This document shows, in pieces, positions 13,219-26,521 of a stretch of 64,000 bases of DNA. The stretch comes from Pseudomonas orientalis (lineage in GTDB: Bacteria > Pseudomonadota > Gammaproteobacteria > Pseudomonadales > Pseudomonadaceae), in assembly GCF_022807995.1 (NCBI RefSeq), contig NZ_CP094351.1:1023001-1087000 (forward strand), read 5' to 3'. The position numbers and the translations under genes were made by a program. Position 1 is the stretch's first letter; each line of letters opens with the position of its first letter. The notes below the pieces were generated by a model. The model saw nothing but the letters and a program-made list of their open reading frames with translations, did no database searches and was not told the DNA's origin.

Positions 13219-14300
13219 TGCTGCTGCTGCTGGCTGAGTATCTGCAACAGTTCCACAAAGGCTTCGCGGTCTTTCAGTACCTGACCCTGCGCGGGATCCT
13301 GGGTGTGCTGACCGCGCTGTGTTTGTCGCTGTTCCTGGGGCCGTGGATGATCCGCACCCTGCAGAACCTGCAAATTGGTCAATCGGTTCGCAATGACGGC
13401 CCGCAGTCGCACCTGTCCAAGTCCGGCACCCCGACCATGGGCGGTGCGTTGATCCTGTCGTCCATCGGCGTCAGCACCTTGCTCTGGGCTGACCTGCATA
13501 ACCGCTATGTGTGGGTGGTGTTGCTGGTGACCCTGCTGTTCGGCGCGATCGGCTGGGTGGATGACTACCGTAAAGTGATCGAGAAAAACTCCAAGGGCCT
13601 GCCAAGCCGCTGGAAGTATTTCTGGCAGTCGGTATTCGGCCTGGCGGCGGCGATCTTCCTGTACACCACCGCGCCAAGCGCCGTGGAAACCACCTTGATC
13701 ATCCCGATGCTCAAGGACGCCAGCATCCCACTGGGCATCGGCTTTGTGGTGCTGACCTATTTCGTGATTGTCGGCTCCAGCAACGCGGTGAACCTGACCG
13801 ACGGCCTCGACGGTCTGGCGATCATGCCGACGGTGATGGTGGGCGGCGCGCTCGGCATCTTCTGCTACCTGTCGGGTAACGTGAAATTCGCTGAATACCT
13901 GCTGATTCCCTATGTACCGGGCGCGGGCGAGCTGATCGTGTTCTGCGGCGCGCTGATCGGCGCCGGCCTGGGGTTCCTGTGGTTCAACACCTACCCGGCG
14001 CAAGTGTTCATGGGCGACGTCGGCGCACTGGCGCTGGGCGCGGCGCTGGGCACCATTGCGGTGATCGTGCGCCAGGAAATCGTGCTGTTCATCATGGGCG
14101 GTGTGTTCGTGATGGAAACCCTGTCGGTGGTCATCCAGGTGGCTTCCTTCAAATTGACCGGGCGCCGCGTATTTCGCATGGCGCCGATTCACCACCACTT
14201 TGAACTCAAGGGCTGGCCCGAGCCACGCGTGATCGTCCGTTTCTGGATCATCACCGTGATTCTGGTACTGGTCGGCCTTGCCACCCTGAAACTGAGGTAG
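13218..14300 (+). CDS. mraY: Phospho-MurNAc-pentapeptide translocase
   Basis: The product is 360 residues from ATG 13218 ([12 protein letters not shown]), the normal family length; an upstream ATG at 13191 would lie inside murF. It is a polytopic membrane enzyme with about ten helices. Visible motifs are the GWVDDYRKV Asp pair with the following [30 protein letters not shown] and [11 protein letters not shown], the polyprenyl-phosphate transferase signatures. It transfers phospho-MurNAc-pentapeptide to undecaprenyl phosphate, giving lipid I at the inner membrane. An AGTACGGAGAAAC ribosome site precedes it. Confidence 0.96.
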   Translation: MLLLLAEYLQQFHKGFAVFQYLTLRGILGVLTALCLSLFLGPWMIRTLQNLQIGQSVRNDGPQSHLSKSGTPTMGGALILSSIGVSTLLWADLHNRYVWVVLLVTLLFGAIGWVDDYRKVIEKNSKGLPSRWKYFWQSVFGLAAAIFLYTTAPSAVETTLIIPMLKDASIPLGIGFVVLTYFVIVGSSNAVNLTDGLDGLAIMPTVMVGGALGIFCYLSGNVKFAEYLLIPYVPGAGELIVFCGALIGAGLGFLWFNTYPAQVFMGDVGALALGAALGTIAVIVRQEIVLFIMGGVFVMETLSVVIQVASFKLTGRRVFRMAPIHHHFELKGWPEPRVIVRFWIITVILVLVGLATLKLR

Positions 14301-14306
14301 AAACGA

Positions 14307-15653
14307 GTGTCCCTGATCGCTTCAGACCACTTCCGCATCGTTGTCGGCCTCGGCAAGAGCGGCATGTCCCTGGTTCGCTTCCTGGCGAACCGGGGCACGT
14401 CGTTCGCCGTGGCCGATACGCGGGAAAATCCACCGGAGCTGGTCACGCTGCGCCGTGACTACCCGCACGTGGAAGTGCGCTGTGGCGAACTGGATGTCGA
14501 ATTTCTGTGCCGCGCCGATGAGCTCTACGTGAGCCCCGGCCTGGCGCTGGCCACACCGGCCCTGCAAGCTGCCGCTGCGCGTGGCGTGAAGCTGTCCGGC
14601 GATATCGACCTGTTTGCGCGCAATGCCAGGGCGCCGATCGTGGCCATCAGCGGCTCCAACGCGAAAAGCACCGTGACCACCCTGGTCGGCGAGATGGCGA
14701 TGGCTGCCGGCAAGCGCGTGGCGGTGGGCGGTAATCTGGGGATGCCTGCACTGGACCTGCTCAGCGACGACGTTGAGCTGTACGTGATGGAATTGTCGAG
14801 TTTCCAGCTGGAAACCACTCACGAACTGGGGGCCGAAGTGGCCACCGTGTTGAACGTCAGTGAAGACCATATGGACCGCTACAGCGGCCTGCCGGCCTAT
14901 CACCTGGCCAAGCACCGGATCTTCCGCGGCGCCAGGCAATTTGTGGTCAACCGCCAGGATGCCCTGAGTCGTCCATTGATAGGCGAGGGCATGCCATGCT
15001 GGACCTTCGGCCTGAGCAAGCCCGACTTCAAGGCGTTCGGCATTCGCGAAGAGAACGGCGAGAAATACCTGGCCTTCGAATTCCAGAACCTGATGCCGGT
15101 ACGCGAACTGAAAATCCGTGGCGCCCATAACCAATCCAATGCCTTGGCGGCCCTGGCGCTCGGCCATGCGGTCGGCCTGCCATTCGACGCCATGCTCGCC
15201 GCCCTGCGCACGTTCGCCGGCCTTGAGCATCGCTGCCAGTGGGTACGCGACCTCGATGGCGTCAGCTATTACAACGATTCCAAGGCCACCAACGTCGGGG
15301 CTGCGCTGGCGGCCATCGAAGGCCTGGGAGCCGATATCGACGGTAAGGTGGTGCTGATCGCAGGCGGCGACGGCAAGGGTGCCGACTTCAAGGACCTTAA
15401 AGGCCCGGTGGCTGCGCATTGCCGCGCCGTGGTGCTGATGGGCCGCGATGCGAACCTGATCGCCGCCGCCCTGGGCGACGCCGTGCCGCAGGTGCGCGCC
15501 ACGTCCCTGGACGATGCGATTGCCCAGTGCAATGCCCTGGCCCAGCCGGGTGATGCGGTGCTGCTGTCGCCGGCCTGCGCCAGTTTCGACATGTTCAAGA
15601 ACTATGAAGAGCGCGGCCAGCTGTTCGCCCGCGCCGTGGAGGCTTTGGCATGA
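14307..15653 (+). CDS. murD: UDP-MurNAc-L-Ala:D-Glu ligase
   Basis: The 448-residue product starts with GTG at 14307. The ligase shows an N-terminal Rossmann-like UDP-binding part (IVVGLGKSGMSLVRFLANRG), the ATP loop SGSNAKSTVTTL (about 113-124, with Ala where many Mur ligases have Gly, as is usual in MurD of pseudomonads) and YYNDSKATN in the C-terminal part. It adds D-glutamate, the second residue of the stem peptide. It is six bases after mraY and overlaps ftsW by four bases. Confidence 0.95.
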   Translation: MSLIASDHFRIVVGLGKSGMSLVRFLANRGTSFAVADTRENPPELVTLRRDYPHVEVRCGELDVEFLCRADELYVSPGLALATPALQAAAARGVKLSGDIDLFARNARAPIVAISGSNAKSTVTTLVGEMAMAAGKRVAVGGNLGMPALDLLSDDVELYVMELSSFQLETTHELGAEVATVLNVSEDHMDRYSGLPAYHLAKHRIFRGARQFVVNRQDALSRPLIGEGMPCWTFGLSKPDFKAFGIREENGEKYLAFEFQNLMPVRELKIRGAHNQSNALAALALGHAVGLPFDAMLAALRTFAGLEHRCQWVRDLDGVSYYNDSKATNVGAALAAIEGLGADIDGKVVLIAGGDGKGADFKDLKGPVAAHCRAVVLMGRDANLIAAALGDAVPQVRATSLDDAIAQCNALAQPGDAVLLSPACASFDMFKNYEERGQLFARAVEALA

Positions 15654-16873
15654 GCCTCAACCTGAAGAACATCATCAAGCCGTACCCGTCGCCGATCATT
15701 ACCGGGCGCGGCATCGACCTGGATTTCCCGATGCTCGCCGGTTGCCTGGCGCTGCTCGGCCTGGGCCTGGTGATGATCACCTCGGCATCTTCCGAAGTGG
15801 CCGCCGTGCAGTCGGGCAATACCCTGTACATGATGATCCGTCACCTGGTGTACCTGGTGATCGGCCTCGGCGCGTGCATCGTCACCATGATGATTCCGAT
15901 CGCCACCTGGCAGCGCCTGGGTTGGCTGATGCTGATCGGCGCGTTCGGCTTGCTGGTCATGGTGATCCTGCCCGGCATCGGCCGCGAGGTGAACGGTTCG
16001 ATGCGCTGGATCGGCTTCGGTGCGTTCAACGTACAGCCGTCGGAAATCGCCAAGGTGTTCGTGGTGATTTACCTGGCCGGCTACCTGGTACGCCGTCAGA
16101 AAGAAGTTCGCGAAAGCTGGATGGGCTTCTTCAAGCCATTCATCGTGCTGCTGCCCATGGCCGGCCTGCTGCTGATGGAGCCCGACTTCGGTGCCACGGT
16201 GGTAATGATGGGCGCCGCAGCCGCCATGCTGTTCCTTGGCGGCGTCGGCCTGTTCCGCTTTACCTTGATGGTGGTGCTGGCGGTCGCGGCGGTCACGATC
16301 CTGGTGCAGGCGCAACCCTACCGGATGGCGCGCCTGATTACCTTCACCGACCCGTGGTCCGACCAGTTCGGTTCCGGCTACCAGCTGACCCAGGCATTGA
16401 TCGCGTTCGGGCGCGGCGAGTGGCTGGGCGTGGGCCTGGGCAACAGCGTGCAGAAGCAGTTCTACCTGCCGGAAGCGCACACCGACTTCGTGTTCTCGGT
16501 GCTCGCCGAGGAACTGGGCGTGGTCGGTTCGCTGTGCACCGTCGCGCTGTTCGTATTTGTGTGCGTGCGCGGCATGTACATCGGCCTGTGGGCCGAGAAG
16601 GCCAAACAGTATTTCGCCGCCTATGTGGCGTACGGCTTGTCGTTCCTGTGGATCGGCCAGTTCCTGATCAATATCGGCGTGAACGTCGGCTTGCTGCCGA
16701 CCAAGGGCCTGACGTTGCCGTTCCTCAGTTACGGCGGCAGTTCGCTGGTGATTTGCTGCGCTTGCCTGGGCTTGTTGCTGCGCATCGAGTGGGAAAGTCG
16801 TACGCATCTGGGCAGCGAAGAGATGGAGTTCAGCGAAAGCGACTTCGCCGAGGAGCCGACCCATGGGCGCTAA
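15650..16873 (+). CDS. ftsW: Septal peptidoglycan glycosyltransferase FtsW (SEDS family)
   Basis: The 407-residue polytopic protein has about ten membrane helices. SEDS signatures include WIGFGAFNVQPSEIAKV, the AHTDFVFSVLAEELG loop (with the catalytic Asp) and the C-terminal GLLPTKGLTLPFLSYGGSS. FtsW polymerises lipid II at the septum in complex with FtsI from the same operon. The overlap with murG is 11 bases and with murD four bases. Confidence 0.96.
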   Translation: MSLNLKNIIKPYPSPIITGRGIDLDFPMLAGCLALLGLGLVMITSASSEVAAVQSGNTLYMMIRHLVYLVIGLGACIVTMMIPIATWQRLGWLMLIGAFGLLVMVILPGIGREVNGSMRWIGFGAFNVQPSEIAKVFVVIYLAGYLVRRQKEVRESWMGFFKPFIVLLPMAGLLLMEPDFGATVVMMGAAAAMLFLGGVGLFRFTLMVVLAVAAVTILVQAQPYRMARLITFTDPWSDQFGSGYQLTQALIAFGRGEWLGVGLGNSVQKQFYLPEAHTDFVFSVLAEELGVVGSLCTVALFVFVCVRGMYIGLWAEKAKQYFAAYVAYGLSFLWIGQFLINIGVNVGLLPTKGLTLPFLSYGGSSLVICCACLGLLLRIEWESRTHLGSEEMEFSESDFAEEPTHGR

Positions 16874-17925
16874 CGTGCTGATCATGGCCGGCGGCACCGG
16901 GGGCCATGTGTTCCCGGCCCTGGCCTGCGCGCGCGAATTCCAGAACCGTGGCTACAGCGTGCACTGGTTGGGCACGCCGCGCGGCATCGAGAACGAGCTG
17001 GTGCCGAGTGCCGGGTTGCCGCTGCACCTGATCAACGTTACCGGCTTGCGCGGCAAGGGCAAATTGTCCCTGCTCAAGGCGCCGTTCGTGTTGCTCAAGG
17101 CGGTGATGCAGGCGCGCAAGATTATCCGCGAACTGAAGCCGGTGTGCGTGCTCGGCTTTGGCGGCTATGTGACCGGCCCCGGTGGCGTGGCGGCAAAGCT
17201 CGCCGGCGTACCGGTGATTGTCCATGAACAGAACGCCGTCGCCGGCACCGCCAACCGTTTGCTGGTGCCCCTGGCCGCGCGGGTATGTGAAGCCTTCCCA
17301 AACACCTTCGCGGCTTCGGACAAACGCCGCACCACCGGTAACCCGGTGCGCACCGAGCTGTTCATGGGCATTGCCCGTGACGCGCTGGCCGGACGCAAGG
17401 TACACCTGCTGATCCTCGGCGGCAGCCTGGGTGCCGAGCCGCTGAACAAACTGCTGCCTGAAGCCGTTGCGCAACTGCCTGAAGCGCTGCGCCCGGAGAT
17501 CTTCCATCAGGCTGGCAAAAACCACGATGAAGTCACCGCCACGCGCTATCGCGAAGCCGGTGTCGAGGCGAACGTAAAGCCCTTCATCAAAGACATGGCC
17601 CACGCCTATGGCTGGGCCGACCTGGTGGTCTGTCGCGCTGGTGCGCTGACCGTCAGTGAACTGGCCGCCGCCGGTCTGCCGTCGTTGCTGGTGCCTCTGC
17701 CCCATGCGATCGACGATCACCAGACCCGCAACGCCGAATATTTGGCCGGGGAGGGCGCTGCCTTCCTGCTGCCGCAAAGAACGACTGGCGCCGCCGATTT
17801 GGCCGCACGCCTGACCGAGGTTTTGATGCAACCGGAACGACTCAACAGCATGGCGAGCACCGCAAGCCGCCTGGCCAAACCTGACGCAACCCGCACCGTG
17901 GTCGATATCTGCCTGGAGGTGGCTC

Positions 17926-17933
<8 letters not shown>
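16863..17933 (+). CDS. murG: UDP-GlcNAc:lipid I GlcNAc transferase
   Basis: The 356-residue GT-B transferase has the N-terminal glycine loop [19 protein letters not shown] (about 8-26), [25 protein letters not shown], the second glycine loop [11 protein letters not shown] and the UDP-binding [17 protein letters not shown] (about 259-275). It converts lipid I to lipid II on the inner face of the membrane. The start overlaps the ftsW 3' end; the stop overlaps the murC start by eight bases. Confidence 0.96.
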
Positions 17934-20324
<2,391 letters not shown>

Positions 20325-20327
20325 TAC

Positions 20328-21197
20328 ATGAAAGGCGCATCGCTTCGTCATCAGCCCCCACAAGCACCGAGCCGCAAGCCGGTGCCACGGGGTGCCAGCC
20401 GCATGGTGGCCAAAGAGCCGATGTCGGCGCGCCTGCCCAAAGCCAACTTTGGTTTCATCAAGGCGCTGTTCTGGCCGGTGTTGCTGGTGGTGCTGGGCTT
20501 CGGTACCTACGAGGGCGCGCAGCGCCTGTTGCCGTATGCCGACCGGCCGATCACCAAGATCAGCGTGCAGGGCGACTTGAGCTACATCAGCCAGCAAGCG
20601 GTGCAGCAGCGGATCAGCCCGTTCCTGGCGGCGAGCTTCTTCACCATCGACCTGGCCGGCATGCGCGCCGAACTGGAACAGATGCCGTGGATCGCCCACG
20701 CCGAAGTCCGCCGCGTATGGCCGGACCAGGTGACGATCCGCCTGGAAGAGCAACTGCCCGTGGCCCGCTGGGGCGACGGTGCGCTGTTGAACAACCAGGG
20801 GCAGGCGTTTGCGCCGCGTGAAGTGGCGAACTATGAGCACCTGCCGCAGTTGTTCGGGCCGCAGCGGGCGCAACAGCAAGTGATGCAGCAGTATCAGGCC
20901 CTGAGCCAGATGCTGCGGCCACTGGGCTTCTCCATTGCACGCCTGGAATTGCGTGAGCGGGGCAGCTGGTTTCTGACGACCGGGGCAGGCAGTTCCGGCC
21001 CGGGCATCGAGTTGTTGCTGGGACGCGACCGCTTGGTGGAAAAGATGCGCCGCTTTATTGCCATCTATGAAAAAACCTTGAAAGAACAGATTACGAACAT
21101 TGCGAGCGTCGACCTGCGTTACGCCAACGGCCTGGCCGTCGGTTGGCGTGTGCCGGTAGCGCCCACGGCAGCACAACCCGCTGTCGCGAAGAATTAA
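20328..21197 (+). CDS. ftsQ: Cell division protein FtsQ
   Basis: The 289-residue bitopic protein has a basic, proline-rich cytoplasmic tail (1-40), one membrane helix (about 43-62, [19 protein letters not shown]), a POTRA domain (about 72-140, [20 protein letters not shown]) and a beta domain to the C-terminus. It recruits FtsBL and regulates FtsWI. It is three bases downstream of ddlB, the usual position, and 15 bases before ftsA. Confidence 0.95.
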   Translation: MKGASLRHQPPQAPSRKPVPRGASRMVAKEPMSARLPKANFGFIKALFWPVLLVVLGFGTYEGAQRLLPYADRPITKISVQGDLSYISQQAVQQRISPFLAASFFTIDLAGMRAELEQMPWIAHAEVRRVWPDQVTIRLEEQLPVARWGDGALLNNQGQAFAPREVANYEHLPQLFGPQRAQQQVMQQYQALSQMLRPLGFSIARLELRERGSWFLTTGAGSSGPGIELLLGRDRLVEKMRRFIAIYEKTLKEQITNIASVDLRYANGLAVGWRVPVAPTAAQPAVAKN

Positions 21198-21212
21198 GAA
21201 GAGGCAGGACCC

Positions 21213-22475
21213 ATGGCAAACGTGCAAAGCGGCAAAATGATCGTCGGTCTCGATATCGGCACCTCCAAGGTGGTGGCGCTGGTCGGCGAGGTCGGTGAAG
21301 ACGGCACGATCGAAATCGTCGGTATTGGCACGCATCCGTCCCGGGGCCTGAAGAAAGGCGTGGTGGTGAACATCGAGTCCACCGTGCAATCGATCCAGCG
21401 CGCCATCGAAGAAGCGCAGCTGATGGCCGGTTGCCGGATTCACTCGGCGTTCGTCGGCGTGGCCGGTAACCATATCCGCAGCCTGAACTCCCACGGCATC
21501 GTGGCTATCCGCGACCGTGAGGTCAGCTCGGCGGACCTCGAGCGCGTCCTCGACGCTGCCCAGGCCGTGGCGATCCCGGCTGACCAGCGCGTGCTGCACA
21601 CCCTGCCGCAGGACTACGTGATCGATAACCAGGAAGGCGTTCGTGAGCCTTTGGGCATGTCGGGCGTGCGCCTGGAAGCCAAGGTCCACGTGGTGACCTG
21701 CGCCGTCAACGCCGCACAGAACATTGAAAAATGCGTGCGCCGCTGCGGCCTGGAAATCGACGACATCATTCTTGAGCAACTGGCGTCCGCGTATTCGGTA
21801 CTGACCGACGACGAAAAAGAACTGGGCGTTTGCCTGGTGGACATCGGCGGCGGCACCACCGACATCGCGATCTTCACCGAGGGTGCGATCCGTCACACCG
21901 CCGTGATCCCGATTGCCGGCGACCAGGTCACCAACGATATCGCCATGGCCTTGCGTACACCGACCCAGTACGCCGAAGAAATCAAGATCCGCTACGCCTG
22001 TGCGCTGGCCAAGCTGGCCGGTGCCGGTGAAACCATCAAGGTGCCGAGCGTCGGCGATCGTCCACCGCGCGAACTGTCGCGCCAGGCCCTGGCCGAAGTG
22101 GTCGAGCCGCGCTACGACGAGCTGTTCACCCTGATCCAGGCCGAGCTGCGCCGCAGCGGCTACGAAGATTTGATCCCGGCCGGCATTGTGCTGACCGGTG
22201 GCACCTCGAAGATGGAAGGCGCGGTCGAACTGGCCGAAGAGATCTTCCACATGCCGGTGCGCCTGGGCGTGCCCCATGGCGTCAAGGGCCTGGGCGACGT
22301 GGTGCGCAACCCGATTTATTCCACCGGTGTGGGCTTGCTGTTGTACGGGCTGCAAAAGCAGACCGACGGCATTTCCCTGTCGGGCCCGAGCATCCGTGAC
22401 AGCTACCGCAGCGATGACGAAGCCAAAGCGCCGTTGTTTGAGCGGCTGCAGGCTTGGGTCAAAGGCAATTTCTAA
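21213..22475 (+). CDS. ftsA: Cell division protein FtsA
   Basis: The 420-residue actin-fold ATPase has phosphate-1 VGLDIGTSKVVALVGE (about 11-26), phosphate-2 CLVDIGGGTTDIAIF (about 207-221), the adenosine motif AGIVLTGGTSKMEG (about 325-338), the 1C domain inserted after subdomain 1A, and a C-terminal amphipathic helix (LFERLQAWVKGNF) that anchors to the membrane. It tethers FtsZ filaments and signals to FtsN/FtsQLB. An AGAGGCAGG ribosome site lies before the ATG. Next is a 75-base gap to ftsZ. Confidence 0.96.
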   Translation: MANVQSGKMIVGLDIGTSKVVALVGEVGEDGTIEIVGIGTHPSRGLKKGVVVNIESTVQSIQRAIEEAQLMAGCRIHSAFVGVAGNHIRSLNSHGIVAIRDREVSSADLERVLDAAQAVAIPADQRVLHTLPQDYVIDNQEGVREPLGMSGVRLEAKVHVVTCAVNAAQNIEKCVRRCGLEIDDIILEQLASAYSVLTDDEKELGVCLVDIGGGTTDIAIFTEGAIRHTAVIPIAGDQVTNDIAMALRTPTQYAEEIKIRYACALAKLAGAGETIKVPSVGDRPPRELSRQALAEVVEPRYDELFTLIQAELRRSGYEDLIPAGIVLTGGTSKMEGAVELAEEIFHMPVRLGVPHGVKGLGDVVRNPIYSTGVGLLLYGLQKQTDGISLSGPSIRDSYRSDDEAKAPLFERLQAWVKGNF

Positions 22476-22550
22476 AGAGTTACCGCGACACCGCAGCACC
22501 CGTAACAAGCAGTAGGCGAAAAAACTAGAGAAAACGAAAGGAGAGGGAAC

Positions 22551-23756
22551 ATGTTTGAACTCGTAGACAACATCCCCGCTAGCCCGGTTATCAAAGTAAT
22601 CGGTGTCGGCGGTGGCGGCGGCAACGCTGTCAACCATATGGTCAAGAGCAACATTGAAGGCGTTGAATTCATCTGCGCCAACACTGATGCCCAGGCGCTG
22701 AAAAGCATCGGCGCGCGGACCATCCTGCAATTGGGCACAGCCGTGACCAAGGGCCTCGGCGCTGGCGCCAATCCGGAAGTCGGCCGTCAAGCCGCCCTGG
22801 AAGACCGCGAGCGTATTGCCGAAGTGCTGCAGGGCACCAACATGGTGTTCATCACCACCGGCATGGGCGGCGGTACCGGTACCGGTGCAGCGCCGATCAT
22901 TGCCGAAGTGGCCAAGGAAATGGGGATCCTGACCGTTGCTGTCGTGACCCGTCCATTCCCGTTTGAAGGCCGCAAGCGCATGCAGATCGCCGACGAAGGT
23001 ATCCGTCTGCTGTCTGAAAGCGTCGACTCGTTGATCACCATTCCCAACGAGAAACTGCTGACCATCCTGGGCAAGGACGCAAGCCTGCTGTCCGCGTTCG
23101 CCAAGGCTGACGATGTACTGGCTGGTGCCGTTCGCGGTATCTCCGACATCATCAAGCGCCCGGGCATGATCAACGTCGACTTTGCCGACGTCCGTACCGT
23201 CATGAGCGAAATGGGCATGGCGATGATGGGCACTGGCTGCGCCAGCGGTCCGAACCGTGCACGCGAAGCCACTGAAGCGGCCATCCGCAACCCGCTGCTC
23301 GAAGACGTGAACCTGCAAGGTGCGCGCGGCATCCTGGTGAACATCACCGCAGGTCCCGACCTGTCCCTGGGTGAGTACTCCGACGTGGGTAGCATCATCG
23401 AAGCCTTCGCTTCCGAGCACGCCATGGTCAAGGTCGGTACCGTTATCGATCCGGACATGCGCGACGAACTGCACGTGACCGTGGTCGCGACCGGCCTGGG
23501 TGCGAAAATCGAGAAACCTGTGAAGGTCATCGACAACACCCTGCACAACAGCCAGGCCAGCCACGCCAGCCAGTCGGCTGCCGCTCCAGCGCCTTCGCGC
23601 CAGGAACTGCCGTCGGTGAACTACCGTGACCTGGACCGTCCGACCGTGATGCGCAACCAGGCTCAGGCCGGTGCTGCGGCGTCCCGTAGCCCGAATCCGC
23701 AAGACGATCTGGACTACCTGGATATCCCGGCATTCCTGCGTCGTCAGGCCGATTGA
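22551..23756 (+). CDS. ftsZ: Cell division GTPase FtsZ
   Basis: The 401-residue tubulin homologue has the GTP signature GGGTGTG at 106-112, the synergy-loop Asp region (NVDFADVRTVMSEMG, about 207-221), a disordered linker (about 320-385, Ser/Ala/Gln rich) and the conserved C-terminal peptide DYLDIPAFLRRQAD that binds FtsA, ZipA and MinC. A strong AAAGGAGAGGG ribosome site (about 22537-22547) stands out from the weak or overlapping starts elsewhere in the cluster, consistent with the high FtsZ level. The 75 bases before it may hold a further promoter, as is known for ftsZ in other bacteria. Confidence 0.97.
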   Translation: MFELVDNIPASPVIKVIGVGGGGGNAVNHMVKSNIEGVEFICANTDAQALKSIGARTILQLGTAVTKGLGAGANPEVGRQAALEDRERIAEVLQGTNMVFITTGMGGGTGTGAAPIIAEVAKEMGILTVAVVTRPFPFEGRKRMQIADEGIRLLSESVDSLITIPNEKLLTILGKDASLLSAFAKADDVLAGAVRGISDIIKRPGMINVDFADVRTVMSEMGMAMMGTGCASGPNRAREATEAAIRNPLLEDVNLQGARGILVNITAGPDLSLGEYSDVGSIIEAFASEHAMVKVGTVIDPDMRDELHVTVVATGLGAKIEKPVKVIDNTLHNSQASHASQSAAAPAPSRQELPSVNYRDLDRPTVMRNQAQAGAAASRSPNPQDDLDYLDIPAFLRRQAD

Positions 23757-23832
23757 TGGAATGTATCAGGGCTATGAAGGTGATTGGTGTTCAGCAAAGG
23801 TCTGGTCTGCTATTATCGCCAGCCTTTGTTGA

Positions 23833-24780
<948 letters not shown>

Positions 24781-24806
24781 GTAACAACTCTCTTTCTTTA
24801 GTTTTT

Positions 24807-24834
24807 AAAGGCTGCCTTCGGGTGGCCTTTTTTT
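24807..24834 (+). terminator. Rho-independent terminator of the dcw/lpxC transcript
   Basis: AAGGCTGCC at 24808-24816 pairs with GGTGGCCTT at 24821-24829 across a TTCG tetraloop, with two wobble pairs. Seven T include the end of the stem and continue to 24834. It is 27 bases after the lpxC stop and before the convergent GGDEF gene. Confidence 0.92.
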
Positions 24835-24853
24835 ATGCGCTGATAGATCGTTC

Positions 24854-26350
24854 CTACACGGGCAGGGTTGTCGCATCCATCGTTCGATTGCGCCCACTGT
24901 GCTTGGCCTCGTACAACGCCTGGTCGGCCTTGAACAGCAGATCCTCAAGGGTATTACGGCTGTGCTTGTGCCAGGTGCTCATGCCGATGCTCACCGTGAT
25001 AGGCTGTTCATCCCCGGCCATCCGTGGCAAGTGCTGGACGCTCTGGCGGATACGCTCGGCGATGACCCAGGCGCCCTTGGCGTCGGTATGGGGCAATACC
25101 ACCGCGAATTCTTCACCGCCATAACGCGCTGCCAGGTCGGCCGGGCGGCGGATATTGCTGTCGATCACCTGCGCCACCGCGCGCAGCGCATCATCGCCGC
25201 CCTGATGGCCATGGCGGTCGTTGAAGGCCTTGAAGTGGTCGACGTCAATCATCAGCACCGTCAGCGGTTCGGTCGAGCGTTGTGCGCGGTCCCATTCCAG
25301 GCGCAGGCGCTCGTCCAGGGTACGGCGGTTGGCCAGTCCGGTGAGGGCATCGGTACCTGCCAGTTCTGACAGTACCTGCTCGACCCGCTGGCGCCGTCGC
25401 AGCTCCATGCACAGCGCCCAGGTCAGCCATAACAGGCCAATGCACAGCACCCCCGTTGCGAGGCTGACCAGCCACGCTGCGCGTCGCCAGGGCGCGAATA
25501 CTTCGTCGCTGGCCAAGGCCACCGCGACGATCAGCGGCAAATTACCCACACTCGAGAAACTGTAGAGCCGCCCCCGGTGATCGACACTGGATACGCTACG
25601 AAAGTTGCCGTCCCGCTCGCGCAGCATGCGTGCCACATTGGGCCGCGAACTCAGGTCCTCATTGATCATGTCCGCTTCCAGCAACGGCTCCTGCGCCAGC
25701 AGGATCCCCTGGTGGTTGAGCAGATTGATGGTGCTGCCGGCGCCGATATTCAGACTGCTGAACAGTTGGTGGAAGTATGAAAGCCGCATGGAGGCGACCG
25801 CCACCCCTTGAAAGCCGCCGTCTGCTGAAGAAACCCGGCGGCTGAATGCAATGCGCCATGGGTCTTCGCATTCACAGCGGGCCATGAACGGGCGGCTGAT
25901 ATACAGCCCGATGTCGGAGTCGCCTCGGTGGACCTGGAAATAGTCGCGGTCGGCGAAGTTGCTGGCCTTGGGTGTGAGCAGGGAAGAGTCGGCAATCACC
26001 TCGCCGCTTGAATCCAGCAGCAGGATGTCGCCCTTATACGGCGCTGCGTCGGAGCGGTCGAACAGCACCAGGTGTCGAATGCTGGGCGACAGGCCCTGCA
26101 GGTCGGTGCGCGCGGTCGCGGCGATCAGGCCTTCGAGGGCCATGTCATACAGCTCGACGTTGCGCAGCACATCGGCGTCGATCAACTGAGTGATGGTATT
26201 GGCGGTGCGCTTGGCTGTCTGCAAGGTGTTGGCATGTTCACGAATCAACAGGGCGGTGACGATGCCGACGATCAGCAATACCGTGAGGGTGCTGCTCAGG
26301 ATGAGCAGGCGCTCCGGGCGGCGGGTAGGGCGGGCAGGGCTTGGGCTCAT
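24854..26350 (-). CDS. Membrane diguanylate cyclase with periplasmic dCache-like sensor
   Basis: The 498-residue product has a membrane helix at about 14-36, an extracytoplasmic domain (about 40-285) resembling dCache/PDC sensors (FADRDYFQVHRGDSDIGLYISRPF, IAFSRRVSSADGGFQGVAVASM), a second helix at about 291-312 and a GGDEF domain. The active site is GGEEF (411-415) and the inhibitory I-site RPAD (402-405) lies five residues before it, so it should make c-di-GMP with product inhibition. It stands alone and faces lpxC across a terminator. The ligand is unknown. The start has a weak ribosome site. Confidence 0.9.
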   Translation of the reverse strand: MSPSPARPTRRPERLLILSSTLTVLLIVGIVTALLIREHANTLQTAKRTANTITQLIDADVLRNVELYDMALEGLIAATARTDLQGLSPSIRHLVLFDRSDAAPYKGDILLLDSSGEVIADSSLLTPKASNFADRDYFQVHRGDSDIGLYISRPFMARCECEDPWRIAFSRRVSSADGGFQGVAVASMRLSYFHQLFSSLNIGAGSTINLLNHQGILLAQEPLLEADMINEDLSSRPNVARMLRERDGNFRSVSSVDHRGRLYSFSSVGNLPLIVAVALASDEVFAPWRRAAWLVSLATGVLCIGLLWLTWALCMELRRRQRVEQVLSELAGTDALTGLANRRTLDERLRLEWDRAQRSTEPLTVLMIDVDHFKAFNDRHGHQGGDDALRAVAQVIDSNIRRPADLAARYGGEEFAVVLPHTDAKGAWVIAERIRQSVQHLPRMAGDEQPITVSIGMSTWHKHSRNTLEDLLFKADQALYEAKHSGRNRTMDATTLPV

Positions 26351-26415
26351 CGGGCGTACTTCTGCGTTGAGATGCCCTTAGCGTAGTAGCAACTCCGGAA
26401 TATGCTGCAGGACCC

Positions 26416-26518
26416 AATGTGGGAGGGGGCTTGCCCCCGATAGCGGTGGGCCAGTCACCCTATAATTTGCTGACACTCTGCTATCGGGGGCAAGCCCCCT
26501 CCCACATTTGATCGGCCT
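26416..26518. repeat. REPIN (inverted pair of GTGGGAGGGGGCTTGCCCCCGAT-type REPs)
   Basis: Two inverted copies, AATGTGGGAGGGGGCTTGCC... and its complement ending CCCTCCCACATT, flank a spacer of about 45 bases. Each arm carries its own small palindrome (GGGGGCTTGCCCCC). It lies between oprD and the GGDEF gene. This is the standard form of non-autonomous REP doublets moved by RAYT transposases in fluorescens-group genomes. Confidence 0.92.
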
Positions 26519-26521
26519 GTG